NCBI RefSeq assembly: GCF_900188345.1 | Contig: NZ_FZOD01000071.1 | Coordinates: forward strand, 1 to 50,908 | DNA length: 50,908 nucleotides | Source of the DNA: Streptosporangium subroseum | Lineage (GTDB): Bacteria; Actinomycetota; Actinomycetes; Streptosporangiales; Streptosporangiaceae | Direction of reading: 5' to 3' | Shown here: one piece after another, positions 39,473 through 48,301 of the stretch | How positions within the stretch are numbered: the stretch's first letter is position 1 | Layout: every line of letters begins with the position of its first letter | Program-made: the position numbers and the translations under genes | Notes under the pieces: model-generated | Databases searched by the model: none | What the model was told of the DNA's origin: nothing | The model's input: only the letters and a program-made list of their open reading frames with translations

Positions 39473-40002
39473 CGGTGCTGGTTTTCCGCGAGGCGTAGGC
39501 ACAGGTGCCGCAGCTGGGTCAGCTCGGCGGGTGTGAAGTCCCGGAAGATCGCCGCCATGGCGGCCTGGGTCGGCCGGCGGAAGGATTCGATCCACGCCTG
39601 CCCGGCGGGGGTGATCTGGGCCAGGACGGAGCGCCGGTCGTGGCGATCGGGAACCCGCCGTACCAGCCCGTCGCGTTCGAGGGTGTCGACCAGCCCGGTG
39701 ACGTTGCGGGAGCTCACCCCGGCCGACTGGGCCAGCTCGCCGATGCTGATCCTGTCGTCGGTCGAGGCGCTCAGGCGCATCAGGAGGTCAAGCGCCCCGG
39801 TGCTCAGCCCGCGGCCCTGAGCTCCGTGGGCACGCATGCGTTCGACGGCGTTGAAGGCGGTGCGGACGGCGGTCGCGGCTTCGAGGGCGAGAGTGTCGTC
39901 TCCGGCGGTGAACCGGGTCATGGCGGCCCTCGCCCCGGGGTCGAAGAGGGAGCCGCCGGGGTCGCTGTCGAAGTCGGTCAATGATTTATGTACGTCCTTC
40001 AT
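39421..40002 (-). CDS. MarR-family transcriptional regulator
   Basis: 193 residues from ATG 40002; the frame extends further upstream but a palindrome covers this start. The winged helix is IGELAQSAGVSSRNVTGLVD, TLERDGLVRRVPDRHDRRSV with the DxRxxR wing. Known: MarR dimers bind palindromes and are released by small ligands such as phenolics. The gene probably represses itself through the site at 39988-40028, and may act on the divergent Fur-like gene or the SRPBCC gene. The ligand is unknown. Confidence 0.88.
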   Translation of the reverse strand: MKDVHKSLTDFDSDPGGSLFDPGARAAMTRFTAGDDTLALEAATAVRTAFNAVERMRAHGAQGRGLSTGALDLLMRLSASTDDRISIGELAQSAGVSSRNVTGLVDTLERDGLVRRVPDRHDRRSVLAQITPAGQAWIESFRRPTQAAMAAIFRDFTPAELTQLRHLCLRLAENQHRAFQHLTRPDDAGDAQP

Positions 40003-40028
40003 AATGAAGGATGACTTTAGTACGTACT
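39988..40028. promoter_or_regulatory. MarR operator candidates at the marR start
   Basis: CCTTCAT-A-ATGAAGG (39996-40010) is a perfect inverted repeat covering the start codon. AGTACGTACT (40019-40028) is a second palindrome, and TACGT recurs at 39991-39995. Together they fit autorepression by the MarR protein and could reach the divergent promoter of the gene at 40115. Confidence 0.6.
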
Positions 40029-40114
40029 TCGCTAATTGTCGATCTCGAAGAACCTCCGCCGGACCGCGCGAAGATGCGGGCCCCATCGCGCCCCGGTGCT
40101 CTTAGACTCTGGGC

Positions 40115-40528
40115 ATGACCGAGACGTCGTGGCATGAGAAACTCCGGTCGCGCGGTTACCGGGTCACTCCGCAACGCCAGCTGGTGCTTGAGGCGATCAA
40201 GGCCGTGGACCACGCCACTCCCGAGGAGATCTGTGCCCGGGTGCGGGAAACCGCCCGTGGAGTGAACATCTCGACCGTCTACCGGACCCTCGAACTGCTC
40301 GAGGAGCTCGGCATGGTCACCCACACCCATCTCGGGCACGGCGCGCCCACGTATCACCTGGCCGCCGAGGCCAATCACGTGCATCTGGTCTGCGGCAACT
40401 GCGGGGAGATCAGCGAGGCCCGTCCGGAGCTGGTGCAGGCCTTCGTCGACAGCCTCGACCGGGAGCTCGGGTTCGCCACCGACGTGCACCACCTGACGGT
40501 CTTCGGCCGCTGCCAAAAGTGCCGCTGA
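40115..40528 (+). CDS. Fur-family metalloregulator, Nur-like
   Basis: 137 residues. The N-terminal winged helix has GYRVTPQRQLVLEAI and GVNISTVYRTLELLEELGMV. The dimerisation half has THTHLGHGAPTYHLAAEANH, VHLVCGNCG and the C-terminal CQKC zinc site. It is very like the nickel regulator Nur of Streptomyces as I remember it, which also lies in this chromosomal neighbourhood. Nur represses nickel uptake and Fe-superoxide dismutase with nickel. Specific metal-site His residues should be compared before naming it. The downstream YgfZ gene is 19 nt away, so the two are probably co-transcribed. Confidence 0.88.
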   Translation: MTETSWHEKLRSRGYRVTPQRQLVLEAIKAVDHATPEEICARVRETARGVNISTVYRTLELLEELGMVTHTHLGHGAPTYHLAAEANHVHLVCGNCGEISEARPELVQAFVDSLDRELGFATDVHHLTVFGRCQKCR

Positions 40529-40547
40529 GGCCTCGTAGTCTGGAGCC

Positions 40548-41531
40548 ATGCGAAGCCCTCTGCTGGACACTCCCGGCGCGGTCGCGGCCGAGACCCCTGA
40601 CGCCGACGTCGCCGGACACTACGGCGATCCGTTCGCCGAGCAGCGTGCGCTGCTCGCCGGTGAGGCGATGGTCGACCGGAGCAACCGTGAGGTCGTCCGG
40701 ATCTCCGGACCCGACCGGTTGAGCTGGCTCAACAACCTGAGTTCGCAGAAACTCGACAACCTGAAACCCGGTCAGGCCACCCAGACGCTGCTTCTGGACG
40801 CCCAGGGCCGGGTGGAGCACCACCTCACGCTCGTCGACGACGGCGAGGCGGTGTGGGCGCACGTCGAGCCGGGCACGGCGGCCGAGCTCACCGCGTTCCT
40901 CAACAAGATGCGGTTCATGCTCAGGGTCGAGGTCGACGAGGTGACGGACGACTATGCCGTGGTCTCCGTGGTCGAGGCCGAGCGGCTCACCCTGCCGGAG
41001 GGGGCCATCCTCGTCGGTGACGACGTGCTCCTCCCTCGCGACCTGCTGGCCGGGCGGCTCGGGCTGAAGCCTGCCGGGCTCTGGGCCTACGAGGCGCTGC
41101 GGATCGAGGACCACCGTCCTCGCCTGGGCTTCGAGACCGACCACAAGACGATTCCGCACGAGGTGGGCTGGATCGGCTCGGCCCTTCACCTGAGCAAGGG
41201 CTGCTACAAGGGCCAGGAGACCGTGGCCCGCGTGCACAACCTCGGTCACCCGCCGCGCCGCCTGGTCTTCCTCCATTTGGACGGCAGCGTGGACACGCTT
41301 CCGAAGCACGGCACACCCGTGGTCCTCGACGACGGGGAAGTCGGTTTTGTCGGCAGTGCCGCCCGGCACTACGAGCTCGGCCCGATCGCGCTGGCCGTGG
41401 TCAAGCGGACCGTGCCGGTGGACGCCACGTTGACGGCCGGTGAGGTGGCGGCGACCCAGGAGGTCATCGTGCCGCCGGACGCCGGCCGCAACGTCCAGAT
41501 CGACCCCGCACTGCGTCGCCGCATCCGCTGA
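40548..41531 (+). CDS. ygfZ: YgfZ, folate-binding Fe-S cluster maintenance protein
   Basis: 327 residues of the GcvT/YgfZ fold. The diagnostic motif SKGCYKGQETVARV is present near residue 218, with the conserved Cys. LSWLNNLSSQKLDNLKPGQA corresponds to the folate-binding start. Known: YgfZ uses tetrahydrofolate to help assemble or repair certain Fe-S enzymes. Length matches. A strong hairpin follows. Confidence 0.92.
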   Translation: MRSPLLDTPGAVAAETPDADVAGHYGDPFAEQRALLAGEAMVDRSNREVVRISGPDRLSWLNNLSSQKLDNLKPGQATQTLLLDAQGRVEHHLTLVDDGEAVWAHVEPGTAAELTAFLNKMRFMLRVEVDEVTDDYAVVSVVEAERLTLPEGAILVGDDVLLPRDLLAGRLGLKPAGLWAYEALRIEDHRPRLGFETDHKTIPHEVGWIGSALHLSKGCYKGQETVARVHNLGHPPRRLVFLHLDGSVDTLPKHGTPVVLDDGEVGFVGSAARHYELGPIALAVVKRTVPVDATLTAGEVAATQEVIVPPDAGRNVQIDPALRRRIR

Positions 41532-41591
41532 CGACCCCTGGGCCGCCGGGATCGTGTGCGGAACGGATCCGCTCGGGGCGTGGGGACGGCC

Positions 41592-41624
41592 GCGCCGCCG
41601 TACCGGATGACGGTACGGCGGCGC
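41592..41624. terminator. bidirectional hairpin between ygfZ and the secreted repeat protein
   Basis: GCGCCGCCGTACC (41592-41604) pairs perfectly with GGTACGGCGGCGC (41612-41624) around a 7-nt loop, between two convergent genes. Confidence 0.9.
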
Positions 41625-41648
41625 AGCCAGGATCGATTCCCGACAGGA

Positions 41649-42554
41649 TCAGCTGCGGGCCCAGATGGCCCCGTAGCGACCCTCCTCGACGTCCAGCTTG
41701 ACGGGGAGGAATCCCCTGTCCTTCAAGGTGTTGAACCGGTTCTGGTAGCCGGCCGAGCTCATGTCCGTGAACTCGCGCCACATCGTCCCGTCGTCCTTGA
41801 CCCACACGGCCGTGTAGGTGTTGCCCGGGCCGACGGTGATCAGCGAGGGCTTCTCACCGTTGCTGGTGCGGGTGAGGAACTCCTGGTGGTGCTCCTGCGG
41901 GCTGAGGGCCGTGGTGACGGTCCAGGTGCCCGGAGCCTGCGTCCAGACCGCGATGTAGCGCGGGTCGTTGACGGTGCCGTAGGCGTTCAGCGCCGTGAGC
42001 ATGTATCCACGCCTGGCGTTGGCCGCGTTGGCGGCGGCGAACTGATCGGCGTTGAGGTTGTGCCTGGCGGTGAACTTCCCCGGAACCTTCTCGAAGATCG
42101 CGGCGAAGACCGCGGCGTTCCCGGAGCCGCTGGCGCTCACCGAGGTCGGACGGTAGCCGTCGGCGACGCGAGCGTTGAAGCGGTTCTGGTAACCGTTCGA
42201 CCTCATGCCCTGGTCCATCACCCAGGCGGGCCCGGCGGTGGGGCTCTTCACCCACACCGCGCCGTAACGCGGTGCGGCCGCGTTGTCCACGGTGAGGGTG
42301 ATCGGCCGGTAGCCCTCGTTGCGCAGGGCGGTGAGGCGCTCGGTCTGCTTCTTGGCCGTGACGTCATGGTAGGCGGAGAAGACCGGTGCCCGCCTCGGCG
42401 CGGTGGCGGTGCTCGCGGCGACCGGAGCGACCGGCGCGACCTGCACGCTCGGTGCGCTCGGTGCGTTGGTGGTGTTCGTCTGTGCGTGTGCGATGGGCAC
42501 TAGTGCGGTGACCAGCGCGGCGGCGGCGACGCAGGACTTGACGAAGATGCGCAT
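41649..42554 (-). CDS. secreted tandem-repeat protein (BTRD1-like)
   Basis: 301 residues. A signal peptide (KSCVAAAALVTALVPIAHA, cleavage after AHA) leads. The mature part has at least five repeats of about 45 residues with a core such as R.EGYRPITLTVDN..PRYGAVW, then GYQNRFNARVADGYRPTSVS and RFNTLKDRGFLPVKLDVEEG. This matches the bacterial tandem repeat domain 1 family also found in secreted hydrolases and in polyglycine hydrolase. No enzymatic residue can be named. It stands alone and is likely an extracellular binding or enzyme module. Confidence 0.8.
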   Translation of the reverse strand: MRIFVKSCVAAAALVTALVPIAHAQTNTTNAPSAPSVQVAPVAPVAASTATAPRRAPVFSAYHDVTAKKQTERLTALRNEGYRPITLTVDNAAAPRYGAVWVKSPTAGPAWVMDQGMRSNGYQNRFNARVADGYRPTSVSASGSGNAAVFAAIFEKVPGKFTARHNLNADQFAAANAANARRGYMLTALNAYGTVNDPRYIAVWTQAPGTWTVTTALSPQEHHQEFLTRTSNGEKPSLITVGPGNTYTAVWVKDDGTMWREFTDMSSAGYQNRFNTLKDRGFLPVKLDVEEGRYGAIWARS

Positions 42555-42647
42555 GGACCCTCCCCGTGGGTGATGGCGGACTTGTTTCGAACAAGTCGCG
42601 ACCCTACGAGTTAGATCTTGGATGCACCCTGCTTCTTTGTAGCCCTT

Positions 42648-43073
42648 TTAGATCTCCAGGACCAAAGTGATGGGTCCGTCATTGGTCAGCGTGACCTGCA
42701 TATCCGCGCCGAACACCCCGGTTTCCACGTGGGCGCCCAGCTTGCGTAGCCCGATGCAGACGGCCTCCACGAGCGGCTCGGCCACCGGTCCCGGCGCCGC
42801 GGCCTGCCAGGTGGGACGGCGGCCCTTGCGTGCGTCGCCGTACAGGGTGAACTGGCTGACCACGAGCAGTGGCGCCCCGATGTCGGAGCAGGACTTCTCG
42901 CCTGACAGGATTCGCAGGCCCCAGAGTTTGGCGGCGAGCCTGGCCGCCTCCGCCGGGGTGTCGGTGTGGGTCACGCCGACCAGGACCAGCAGTCCGGGCT
43001 CGTCGATCGCCCCGACCGTCACGCCGTCCACCACCACAGAAGCGGAACTCACCCGCTGTACGACCGCACGCAT
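42648..43073 (-). CDS. dtd: D-aminoacyl-tRNA deacylase
   Basis: 141 residues, full length. It begins MRAVVQRVSSASVVVDGVTV and contains the active-site motif LLVVSQFTLYGDARKGRRPT and the C-terminal TLTNDGPITLVLEI (the NxGP motif, with Asp instead of the commoner small residue). Known: DTD hydrolyses D-amino acids or glycine from mischarged tRNA. It is divergent from the asparaginase gene across 56 bp. Confidence 0.95.
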   Translation of the reverse strand: MRAVVQRVSSASVVVDGVTVGAIDEPGLLVLVGVTHTDTPAEAARLAAKLWGLRILSGEKSCSDIGAPLLVVSQFTLYGDARKGRRPTWQAAAPGPVAEPLVEAVCIGLRKLGAHVETGVFGADMQVTLTNDGPITLVLEI

Positions 43074-43129
43074 GGCCCCATCATCTCGTGCTCATCGATA
43101 TCCCTAGACTTGGGACGAAAGGGGATAAA

Positions 43130-44071
43130 GTGTCTTTTGAGTCATTGGTTGTTGAGGTTGCTCGCTCGGGGTTCGTGGAATCCACCCATCGGGCGCGAAT
43201 GCTGGCCGTCGCCTCCGACGGTTCGATCGTACGGGCACACGGGGCGGTGGACGCCCTGGTCTCGCCCCGTTCGGCGATGAAACCCCTGCAGACGCTCGCC
43301 ATGGTGCGCGCGGGACTCGCCCTGGAGGGGGAGTTGCTCGCGCTGGCGTGTGGAAGTCACGACGGAGAGCCGTTCCACGTGGAGGGAGCCCGGAGGATCC
43401 TCTCCGGGGCCGGACTGGACGAGGGCGCGCTGCGCTGTCCCGAAGATCTGCCCGGGGACGTCGCCTCCCGCGACGAGGTGCTGCGGTCGGGCGGAGGCCG
43501 GGCCAGAATCTACATGAACTGCTCGGGAAAGCACTCGGCGATGCTCGCCACCTGCGTGGTCAACGACTGGCCGCTGGAGACCTACCTCGACCCGGCCCAT
43601 CCGCTGCAGAAGGCCATCCGGGCCACGGTCGAGGAGCTGACCTGCGAGCGCGTCGCCGCCACGGGAGTGGACGGGTGCGGCGCCCCGCTGTTCTTCGTGT
43701 CGATGCCGGGCGTGACCCGGGCGTTCCGCACCCTTGTCCAGGCCGAGCCCGGCACCCCCGAGCGCCGCGTCGCCGACGCCTTCCGCGCTCACCCCGAGTG
43801 GACGTCCGGCACGACCCGTCCCGAGGCCCGGCTGATGCGCGCGGTCCCGGGCCTGATGGTCAAGGCCGGTGCCGAGGCCTTCGACGCCTTCGCCTTCGAG
43901 GACGGCCGCGCGGGCACGGTCAAGATCGAGGACGGTGGCCAGCGGGCTCGGGTCCCGGTCACCGTCGCGGCACTGGCCGCCCTCGGTTTCGAGGGAGCCG
44001 AGCTCGACGAGCTCGCGACCGGCGTGCTGCTCGGTGGCGGCCGTCCGGTCGGAGAGGTTCGCGTGCGCTGA
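43130..44071 (+). CDS. asparaginase (L-asparaginase II type)
   Basis: 313 residues from GTG 43130, with AAAGGGG upstream. It belongs to the short asparaginase II family (PF06089): VEVARSGFVESTHRARMLAV, SPRSAMKPLQTLAMV, CGSHDGEPFHVEGAR, MNCSGKHSAMLATC and VDGCGAPLFFVSM are its landmarks. Known: the enzyme hydrolyses asparagine to aspartate and ammonia. The gene stands alone. The C-terminus GVLLGGGRPVGEVR is intact. The 3' gap to the next gene holds repeats. Confidence 0.9.
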   Translation: MSFESLVVEVARSGFVESTHRARMLAVASDGSIVRAHGAVDALVSPRSAMKPLQTLAMVRAGLALEGELLALACGSHDGEPFHVEGARRILSGAGLDEGALRCPEDLPGDVASRDEVLRSGGGRARIYMNCSGKHSAMLATCVVNDWPLETYLDPAHPLQKAIRATVEELTCERVAATGVDGCGAPLFFVSMPGVTRAFRTLVQAEPGTPERRVADAFRAHPEWTSGTTRPEARLMRAVPGLMVKAGAEAFDAFAFEDGRAGTVKIEDGGQRARVPVTVAALAALGFEGAELDELATGVLLGGGRPVGEVRVR

Positions 44072-44130
44072 CGGCGGACTCGCGGCCCTGGCCCGGGGCG
44101 GTCCTGCTTCCGCCCGGTCCCGGCTCAGAA

Positions 44131-44345
44131 CGATCCCGTTTCCGACCGATCCTGAGCCAGAGCGATTCTGTTCCCGACCTGACCCGATCCGACCTGACCC
44201 GGTTCGGGTCGATCCCGTTTCCGACCGGCCCTGAGCCAGAGCGACTCTGTTCCCGACCCGACCCGGTTCGACCTGACCCGACCCGGTTCGGTCCGGGCCG
44301 ATCCCGTTCTCGGCTGACACCGGTTCGGGGCGATCCGTTCGGGAG
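44131..44345. repeat. 79-89-bp degenerate tandem repeat between convergent genes
   Basis: Copies begin CGATCCCGTT at 44131, 44210 and 44299. Each contains a CTGAGCCAGAGCGA..CTGTTCCCGAC stretch and several GACCTGACCCG blocks. The repeat fills most of 44072-44370; no gene is seen in it. Confidence 0.7.
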
Positions 44346-44370
44346 CGCCCCGGCCTGGAACGGTTCCCGC

Positions 44371-46134
44371 TCAGAGAGAGCGGAACTGGCGGGTGGAGGA
44401 GATGGCGCCCGAGGTCGTCATGGTGAACGTCCGCATCGAGTCGGCGAACTTGGACAGATCCCACTCGGCCGGGCCGTGATACCAGTACAGGTGGTCGGCC
44501 TGCCGGCCGTTGCCGTTCACCGAGGAGACCACCCGGGCCCAGCGGTCCACGCTGTCGAAGATCACGGCGTAGGGCAGGTAGCGGGAGAACAGCTCCACCC
44601 GCTGGGCCACGGGAACGTCGTCGCCGAGATGGCCGCCGGCCAGATACTCCCGGAAGCCCAGGGTGTGGGCGAGGGCTCCCGCGCCCTTGGAGGTCTTGGC
44701 CGGCATGTACTGGCCGCCGACGGCCAGGGCGGCGCCCGCGATGATCAGGGCCAGGCCGAGCAGTCCGTACGAGGTGAACCAGGCCAGCGCGACGGTGGCG
44801 AGGACTCCGGCCACGGTGAGCGCCACGCCGAGGGTCGTCCAGCGGGTGCGGACGCTGTCGGGACGGCGAGCGAACCAGCCCTGCGTGACCACGTCGCGGT
44901 AGAGCGCGTCGCGGACCTTGCCGAGCTTGTGACCGAACGAGCCCTGGAGCTGTGACAGCAGCACCGAGTCGCGGTCGTCGAAGATGGCGTCGTAGAGCGC
45001 CCGCTCGTAGGACAGCAGGGAGCCGACCGGGGCGCTGGGCATCTGCACGAGCATCCAGTCGGGCGCGTCGTAGGTCTGCCGGGGCTGCTCGTCGATCCGG
45101 AGGTAGCCCCGGACGGCCAGGTCCACGATCGTGGCGGTCACATCGATCACGTCGGCCTGCTCGTCCATGAGCGTGCCGATCTGGCCGGGGCGCACGCCGT
45201 CCGGCGGGGCGAAGTGGCCGTTCTCGACGCCGCTCTGCGCACCGGACTCATGGCCGACCACGCGGTCGTCGCGGCCTCGCGTCCAGTAGAGGATGCCGAT
45301 GCCGCCGAGCATCAGGATCACCAGACCGGCCAGCGCGCCGCCGGTGACGGCATTCAGCGTGAAGGCGTTGGCCAGCTCGAAGCGGCGCTCCAGGATCGGC
45401 GTGCCCTCCGTGGCACCCGTCGGATAGCCGACGACCACCGTGAGCACCTCACCGGCGCCGAGGCCCTGCTGGCCGAACTCGGCGGTGACGCCCGTGTGGT
45501 CCATCGAGGCCTCGGTACAGGCGATCGCCGAACTCAGCGGGCCCGCGAAGCAGGAGAGGTTCTGGAGCTGCGCCGGGCCGCTCAGCGTGACCTTGGCCTG
45601 CTCGACGGGGACGGACCAGCCTCCCACGGCGTACCACCGCAGTTCTTGGGCGGCGGCCAGCGGAGTCACCGCGCCCTTGACGTCGTATTCGAGGTTGGCG
45701 GTGCCCGAGCCCTTCAGAACGATCGAGGCGCCGGCCATCGTGGCGTCGCCCTTGAGGTTGACGACCTGGTAGAGCCGGTCGTCACCGTCGTCGTAACGCG
45801 TCCGGTCGACCAGGCTCCGTGTCGGAGGGCCGCCTTCGAAGGTGACGGTCTCCTTGACGTGCAGCACGCCGTCCTGTCGCAGTTCGAGTTCGACCGTGTC
45901 GTTCGTCACCTTGCCGGCCTGGGCGGTCGTCGCGCTCGCGGTCGAGGTGTCCGCCGCGTTCGCGGTACCGGCCAGGTCCGGGCCGTCCGCCGTGTTCGCT
46001 GCATCCGCCGTGTTCGCGATGTCGGCCGCATTCGCAGTACCGGCTGCCAGGGCCGAGAAAGCGCTCATCGTCACCGCGAGAGCGACCATCGCGGTCACGC
46101 TCCCGGCTGCTCGGTACAAGGAAGATCCCGCCAT
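44371..46134 (-). CDS. DUF2207 membrane protein
   Basis: 587 residues on the minus strand. A signal segment (GSVTAMVALAVTMSAFSALA) is followed by a low-complexity stretch (ANTADAANTADGPDLAGTAN, about residues 35-70) built from Ala/Asn/Thr repeats. A beta-rich extracellular domain (VELELRQDGVLHVKETVTFE) then leads to a membrane segment near 290 (GALAGLVILMLGGIGILYW), a cytosolic domain (IGTLMDEQADVIDVTATIVD) and a final hairpin of two membrane segments near 440-485. Known: this is the layout of DUF2207/YciQ-like proteins, function unknown. Gly/Trp-rich C-terminus is intact. Confidence 0.88.
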   Translation of the reverse strand: MAGSSLYRAAGSVTAMVALAVTMSAFSALAAGTANAADIANTADAANTADGPDLAGTANAADTSTASATTAQAGKVTNDTVELELRQDGVLHVKETVTFEGGPPTRSLVDRTRYDDGDDRLYQVVNLKGDATMAGASIVLKGSGTANLEYDVKGAVTPLAAAQELRWYAVGGWSVPVEQAKVTLSGPAQLQNLSCFAGPLSSAIACTEASMDHTGVTAEFGQQGLGAGEVLTVVVGYPTGATEGTPILERRFELANAFTLNAVTGGALAGLVILMLGGIGILYWTRGRDDRVVGHESGAQSGVENGHFAPPDGVRPGQIGTLMDEQADVIDVTATIVDLAVRGYLRIDEQPRQTYDAPDWMLVQMPSAPVGSLLSYERALYDAIFDDRDSVLLSQLQGSFGHKLGKVRDALYRDVVTQGWFARRPDSVRTRWTTLGVALTVAGVLATVALAWFTSYGLLGLALIIAGAALAVGGQYMPAKTSKGAGALAHTLGFREYLAGGHLGDDVPVAQRVELFSRYLPYAVIFDSVDRWARVVSSVNGNGRQADHLYWYHGPAEWDLSKFADSMRTFTMTTSGAISSTRQFRSL

Positions 46135-46267
46135 GGCTGGGGAGCTTAGCGAGAACAGGGGACAGGCGAAGAGCGCTTTCTTCCATATTTTTCAGTCCAT
46201 AAACACTTATAGATAGATATCCGCTAGATTGCCGCCCGAAGATCCATCCTTCTGGAGAGGCGGTCGT

Positions 46268-47293
46268 ATGCGCCCCCGCGGATCGAACCCCCTGGCTCTT
46301 GGTGTCCTGGGTGTTCTCGCCATGACGTTCGCCGTGGTCGTGGTGGTCGCCGGGCTGGTCGGCGGCGAGGAGACCCAGGCTCCGGCCGGCCCGGAGACCG
46401 GTCCGGTGGCGACCAGAAGCGCCGAGCCCGCGCCGGACGGCAGGACCGAGATCACGCCGCCGACCTTCGCTCCTCCGCAGAAGCTGAACCTCGGCTGGCT
46501 GGGTGATTCCAAGGTCGCGCTGGCCGCGCAGGGGAGCATGGCCGTCGACCTCCGCTACATGCAGCGCACCGACACCGCCGCCCGTCTCAAGCGCAACCCG
46601 CTGTACGGCACCGGCCAGATGAGCTCCACGGCCTGCCGCGCATCCCGGCCCTCGGTTCAGCCTCGCGACATGCTCGGCTATCTCAATGCCGTCACCGGCT
46701 GCCTGGACCGGGCATGGGCGGGAAAGTTCTCCCAGGCGGGAGCGGTCTTCCTGCCGCCGCGCCGGGTCTACTGGTCCCGTCCCGGCCGTGGTCCCTGCGG
46801 CACCTACCCGGCCTCCGGCGCCGCCGCCTACTACTGCCCGTCCAACCGGGGCATGTACATCGGCCTGACCCATCTCATCCAGCAGACCGACCGGGTCGAT
46901 CCCGCGGAGAATCACGTTCCCTACCTGTCGGTGCTCGCCCATGAGTACGGTCATCACGTGCAGTCCATGGCGGGCATCGGCGGGGCGTGGTGGTGGGAGG
47001 TCTCCAACAAGTCCAAGGCCGCCAAGGACGCCCATTCCCGCAGGTCCGAGCTCCAGGCCCAGTGTCTCGCCGGCGTCTTCGCCCGCGCCGTCAGGGCTCC
47101 GCTCGGCATCACCGCCGCCCGCTGGGAGGCCGTGCTGCGGATGGAGTACAGCCGCGGGGACGACCAGAACGGCCTGGGTCTGCGCGACCACGGCAACGGC
47201 GACCACTACGCGGGCTGGCTCCAGCAGGGGTGGAAGTACGCCCGGATCGGTTACTGCAACACCTGGGCCGTCGCCGCCTCACAGGTCAGCTGA
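46268..47293 (+). CDS. membrane-anchored neutral zinc metallopeptidase (YpfJ-like)
   Basis: 341 residues from ATG 46268 (GGAGAGG upstream); the frame is open from 46229. An N-terminal membrane segment (LALGVLGVLAMTFAVVVVVA) anchors an external domain. The zinc motif is VLAHEYGHHVQSM (HExxHH-like) near residue 225. The family repeat of Cys residues (CGTYPASGAAAYYCPSNRGM) and RSELQAQCLAGVFA are present. Known: PF04228 proteins are putative neutral zinc metallopeptidases of unknown substrate. Divergent from the DUF2207 gene across about 130 bp. Confidence 0.9.
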   Translation: MRPRGSNPLALGVLGVLAMTFAVVVVVAGLVGGEETQAPAGPETGPVATRSAEPAPDGRTEITPPTFAPPQKLNLGWLGDSKVALAAQGSMAVDLRYMQRTDTAARLKRNPLYGTGQMSSTACRASRPSVQPRDMLGYLNAVTGCLDRAWAGKFSQAGAVFLPPRRVYWSRPGRGPCGTYPASGAAAYYCPSNRGMYIGLTHLIQQTDRVDPAENHVPYLSVLAHEYGHHVQSMAGIGGAWWWEVSNKSKAAKDAHSRRSELQAQCLAGVFARAVRAPLGITAARWEAVLRMEYSRGDDQNGLGLRDHGNGDHYAGWLQQGWKYARIGYCNTWAVAASQVS

Positions 47294-47955
47294 GGCACGG
47301 CTCTCGTCCGTGAACGGTCGTGGGGTCGTCGCGGTCGCGATACGGCCCTTGCTCGTGAACGAGCCCGGGGGTTGGCCCGGCGCGTAGCCCGATCTCTCAG
47401 CCGGTGCCCGGTGCCGATCCGCTCGATGCCGGTCCAGGGGTAAGGCCCCCGCCTGGTTCCCGGGATGTAGGGACGGGGGCCGTCCGGCAGGACATCTGCC
47501 AGAGATGCGTGGGGCCCTCGTCCTGATGGGCGGTGCGAGTGCCCGGTTCGGCTTGGGCGCGCTCGCAGAGGAACGGCCCGCCGGATATGTGGCTTGTTGT
47601 GACACCGCATCATCTGATGGCGCGGATCTGAATTGGACGGGCCGTCCTACCCGGAGGTTTTGAGGGAGCGGCTGCGCAAGGCTGAGATAGGACGGCCCGT
47701 AATGCCAGATAATGCCCATCCCATGTGCCGTTGGCAAGGGTTTTACCTGCACGAACTTGGATCCACCCTCAACGTGGGGTGGGTGGGGCAGGTGTTGAAC
47801 CATGAGGCCTGAGGGGTCTCCCGCACGGGTGGGGGCGCGATCCGGGAGCGCGGGGTAAGGCTCCGGTCTCCATCCGGAGGCCGCCGGCAAATCGATCGCC
47901 GAGGTGCCGCCGGATGAAGTGCCGTGGGGGGTTGCGGCGCCTCGGAGGAGAAGGG
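47294..47955. other. 660-bp gene-poor region
   Basis: No supported gene. A hairpin GGCCCCCG (47444-47451) with CGGGGGCC (47474-47481) could terminate the metallopeptidase transcript. A 13-bp inverted repeat lies at 47637-47649 and 47688-47700. Minus-strand open frames here lack coding character. An apparent frame between 47648 and 47812 lacks the strong GC3 of real genes, so it may be a relic. Confidence 0.45.
47637..47700. repeat. 13-bp inverted repeat with 38-nt spacer
   Basis: ACGGGCCGTCCTA (47637-47649) is perfectly inverted as TAGGACGGCCCGT (47688-47700). Each arm holds a smaller palindrome (GGACGGGCCGTCC on the left). It could be a MITE-like remnant, a regulator site pair or an RNA hairpin. 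Confidence 0.5.
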
Positions 47956-48252
47956 TCAGGGCGCCTCGGAGGAGGAGATGCGGTACTTCGCGACCTGCGC
48001 GTCGCGGATCGCGGCCGTCTGCTCGGGCTCCGGACCCGCGTCGCGGAACCGATGAAGGTGCGCGTCCGACTCCCATCGTTCGTACACGTTGATCCGATTC
48101 GGCTCGATCGGGTCGGCTGCCAGCACAAAATCGAGACAGCCGGGGGTGGCACGCGCCTGTTCCATGGCGTCGAGACATCCGGCGAGATACTTGTCACGGA
48201 CGTCTGGATCCACGTACAGCTTCCCGGACACGATGATCAAGAGGGTCTCCAT
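47956..48252 (-). CDS. antibiotic biosynthesis monooxygenase (ABM) family protein
   Basis: 98 residues, complete. It begins METLLIIVSGKLYVDPDVRD and contains ATPGCLDFVLAADPIEPNRI and VYERWESDAHLHRFRDAG, the quinol-monooxygenase ABM fold of about 100 residues. Known: these small dimeric enzymes oxidise quinols or act in stress responses such as heme degradation. It is divergent from an XRE regulator at 48482; that arrangement suggests the regulator controls it. The 3' end overlaps nothing; the gap to the left is gene-poor. Confidence 0.85.
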   Translation of the reverse strand: METLLIIVSGKLYVDPDVRDKYLAGCLDAMEQARATPGCLDFVLAADPIEPNRINVYERWESDAHLHRFRDAGPEPEQTAAIRDAQVAKYRISSSEAP

Positions 48253-48301
48253 GGCATCGAGTGGACAACACCGGACACGTTAGAGCCCCGCACCGACAGA
48301 T

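Noticed and set aside
47648..47812. Short plus-strand frame within the gene-poor gap
   Set aside because: It has weak third-position GC, no ribosome site and no family resemblance; at best a relic.
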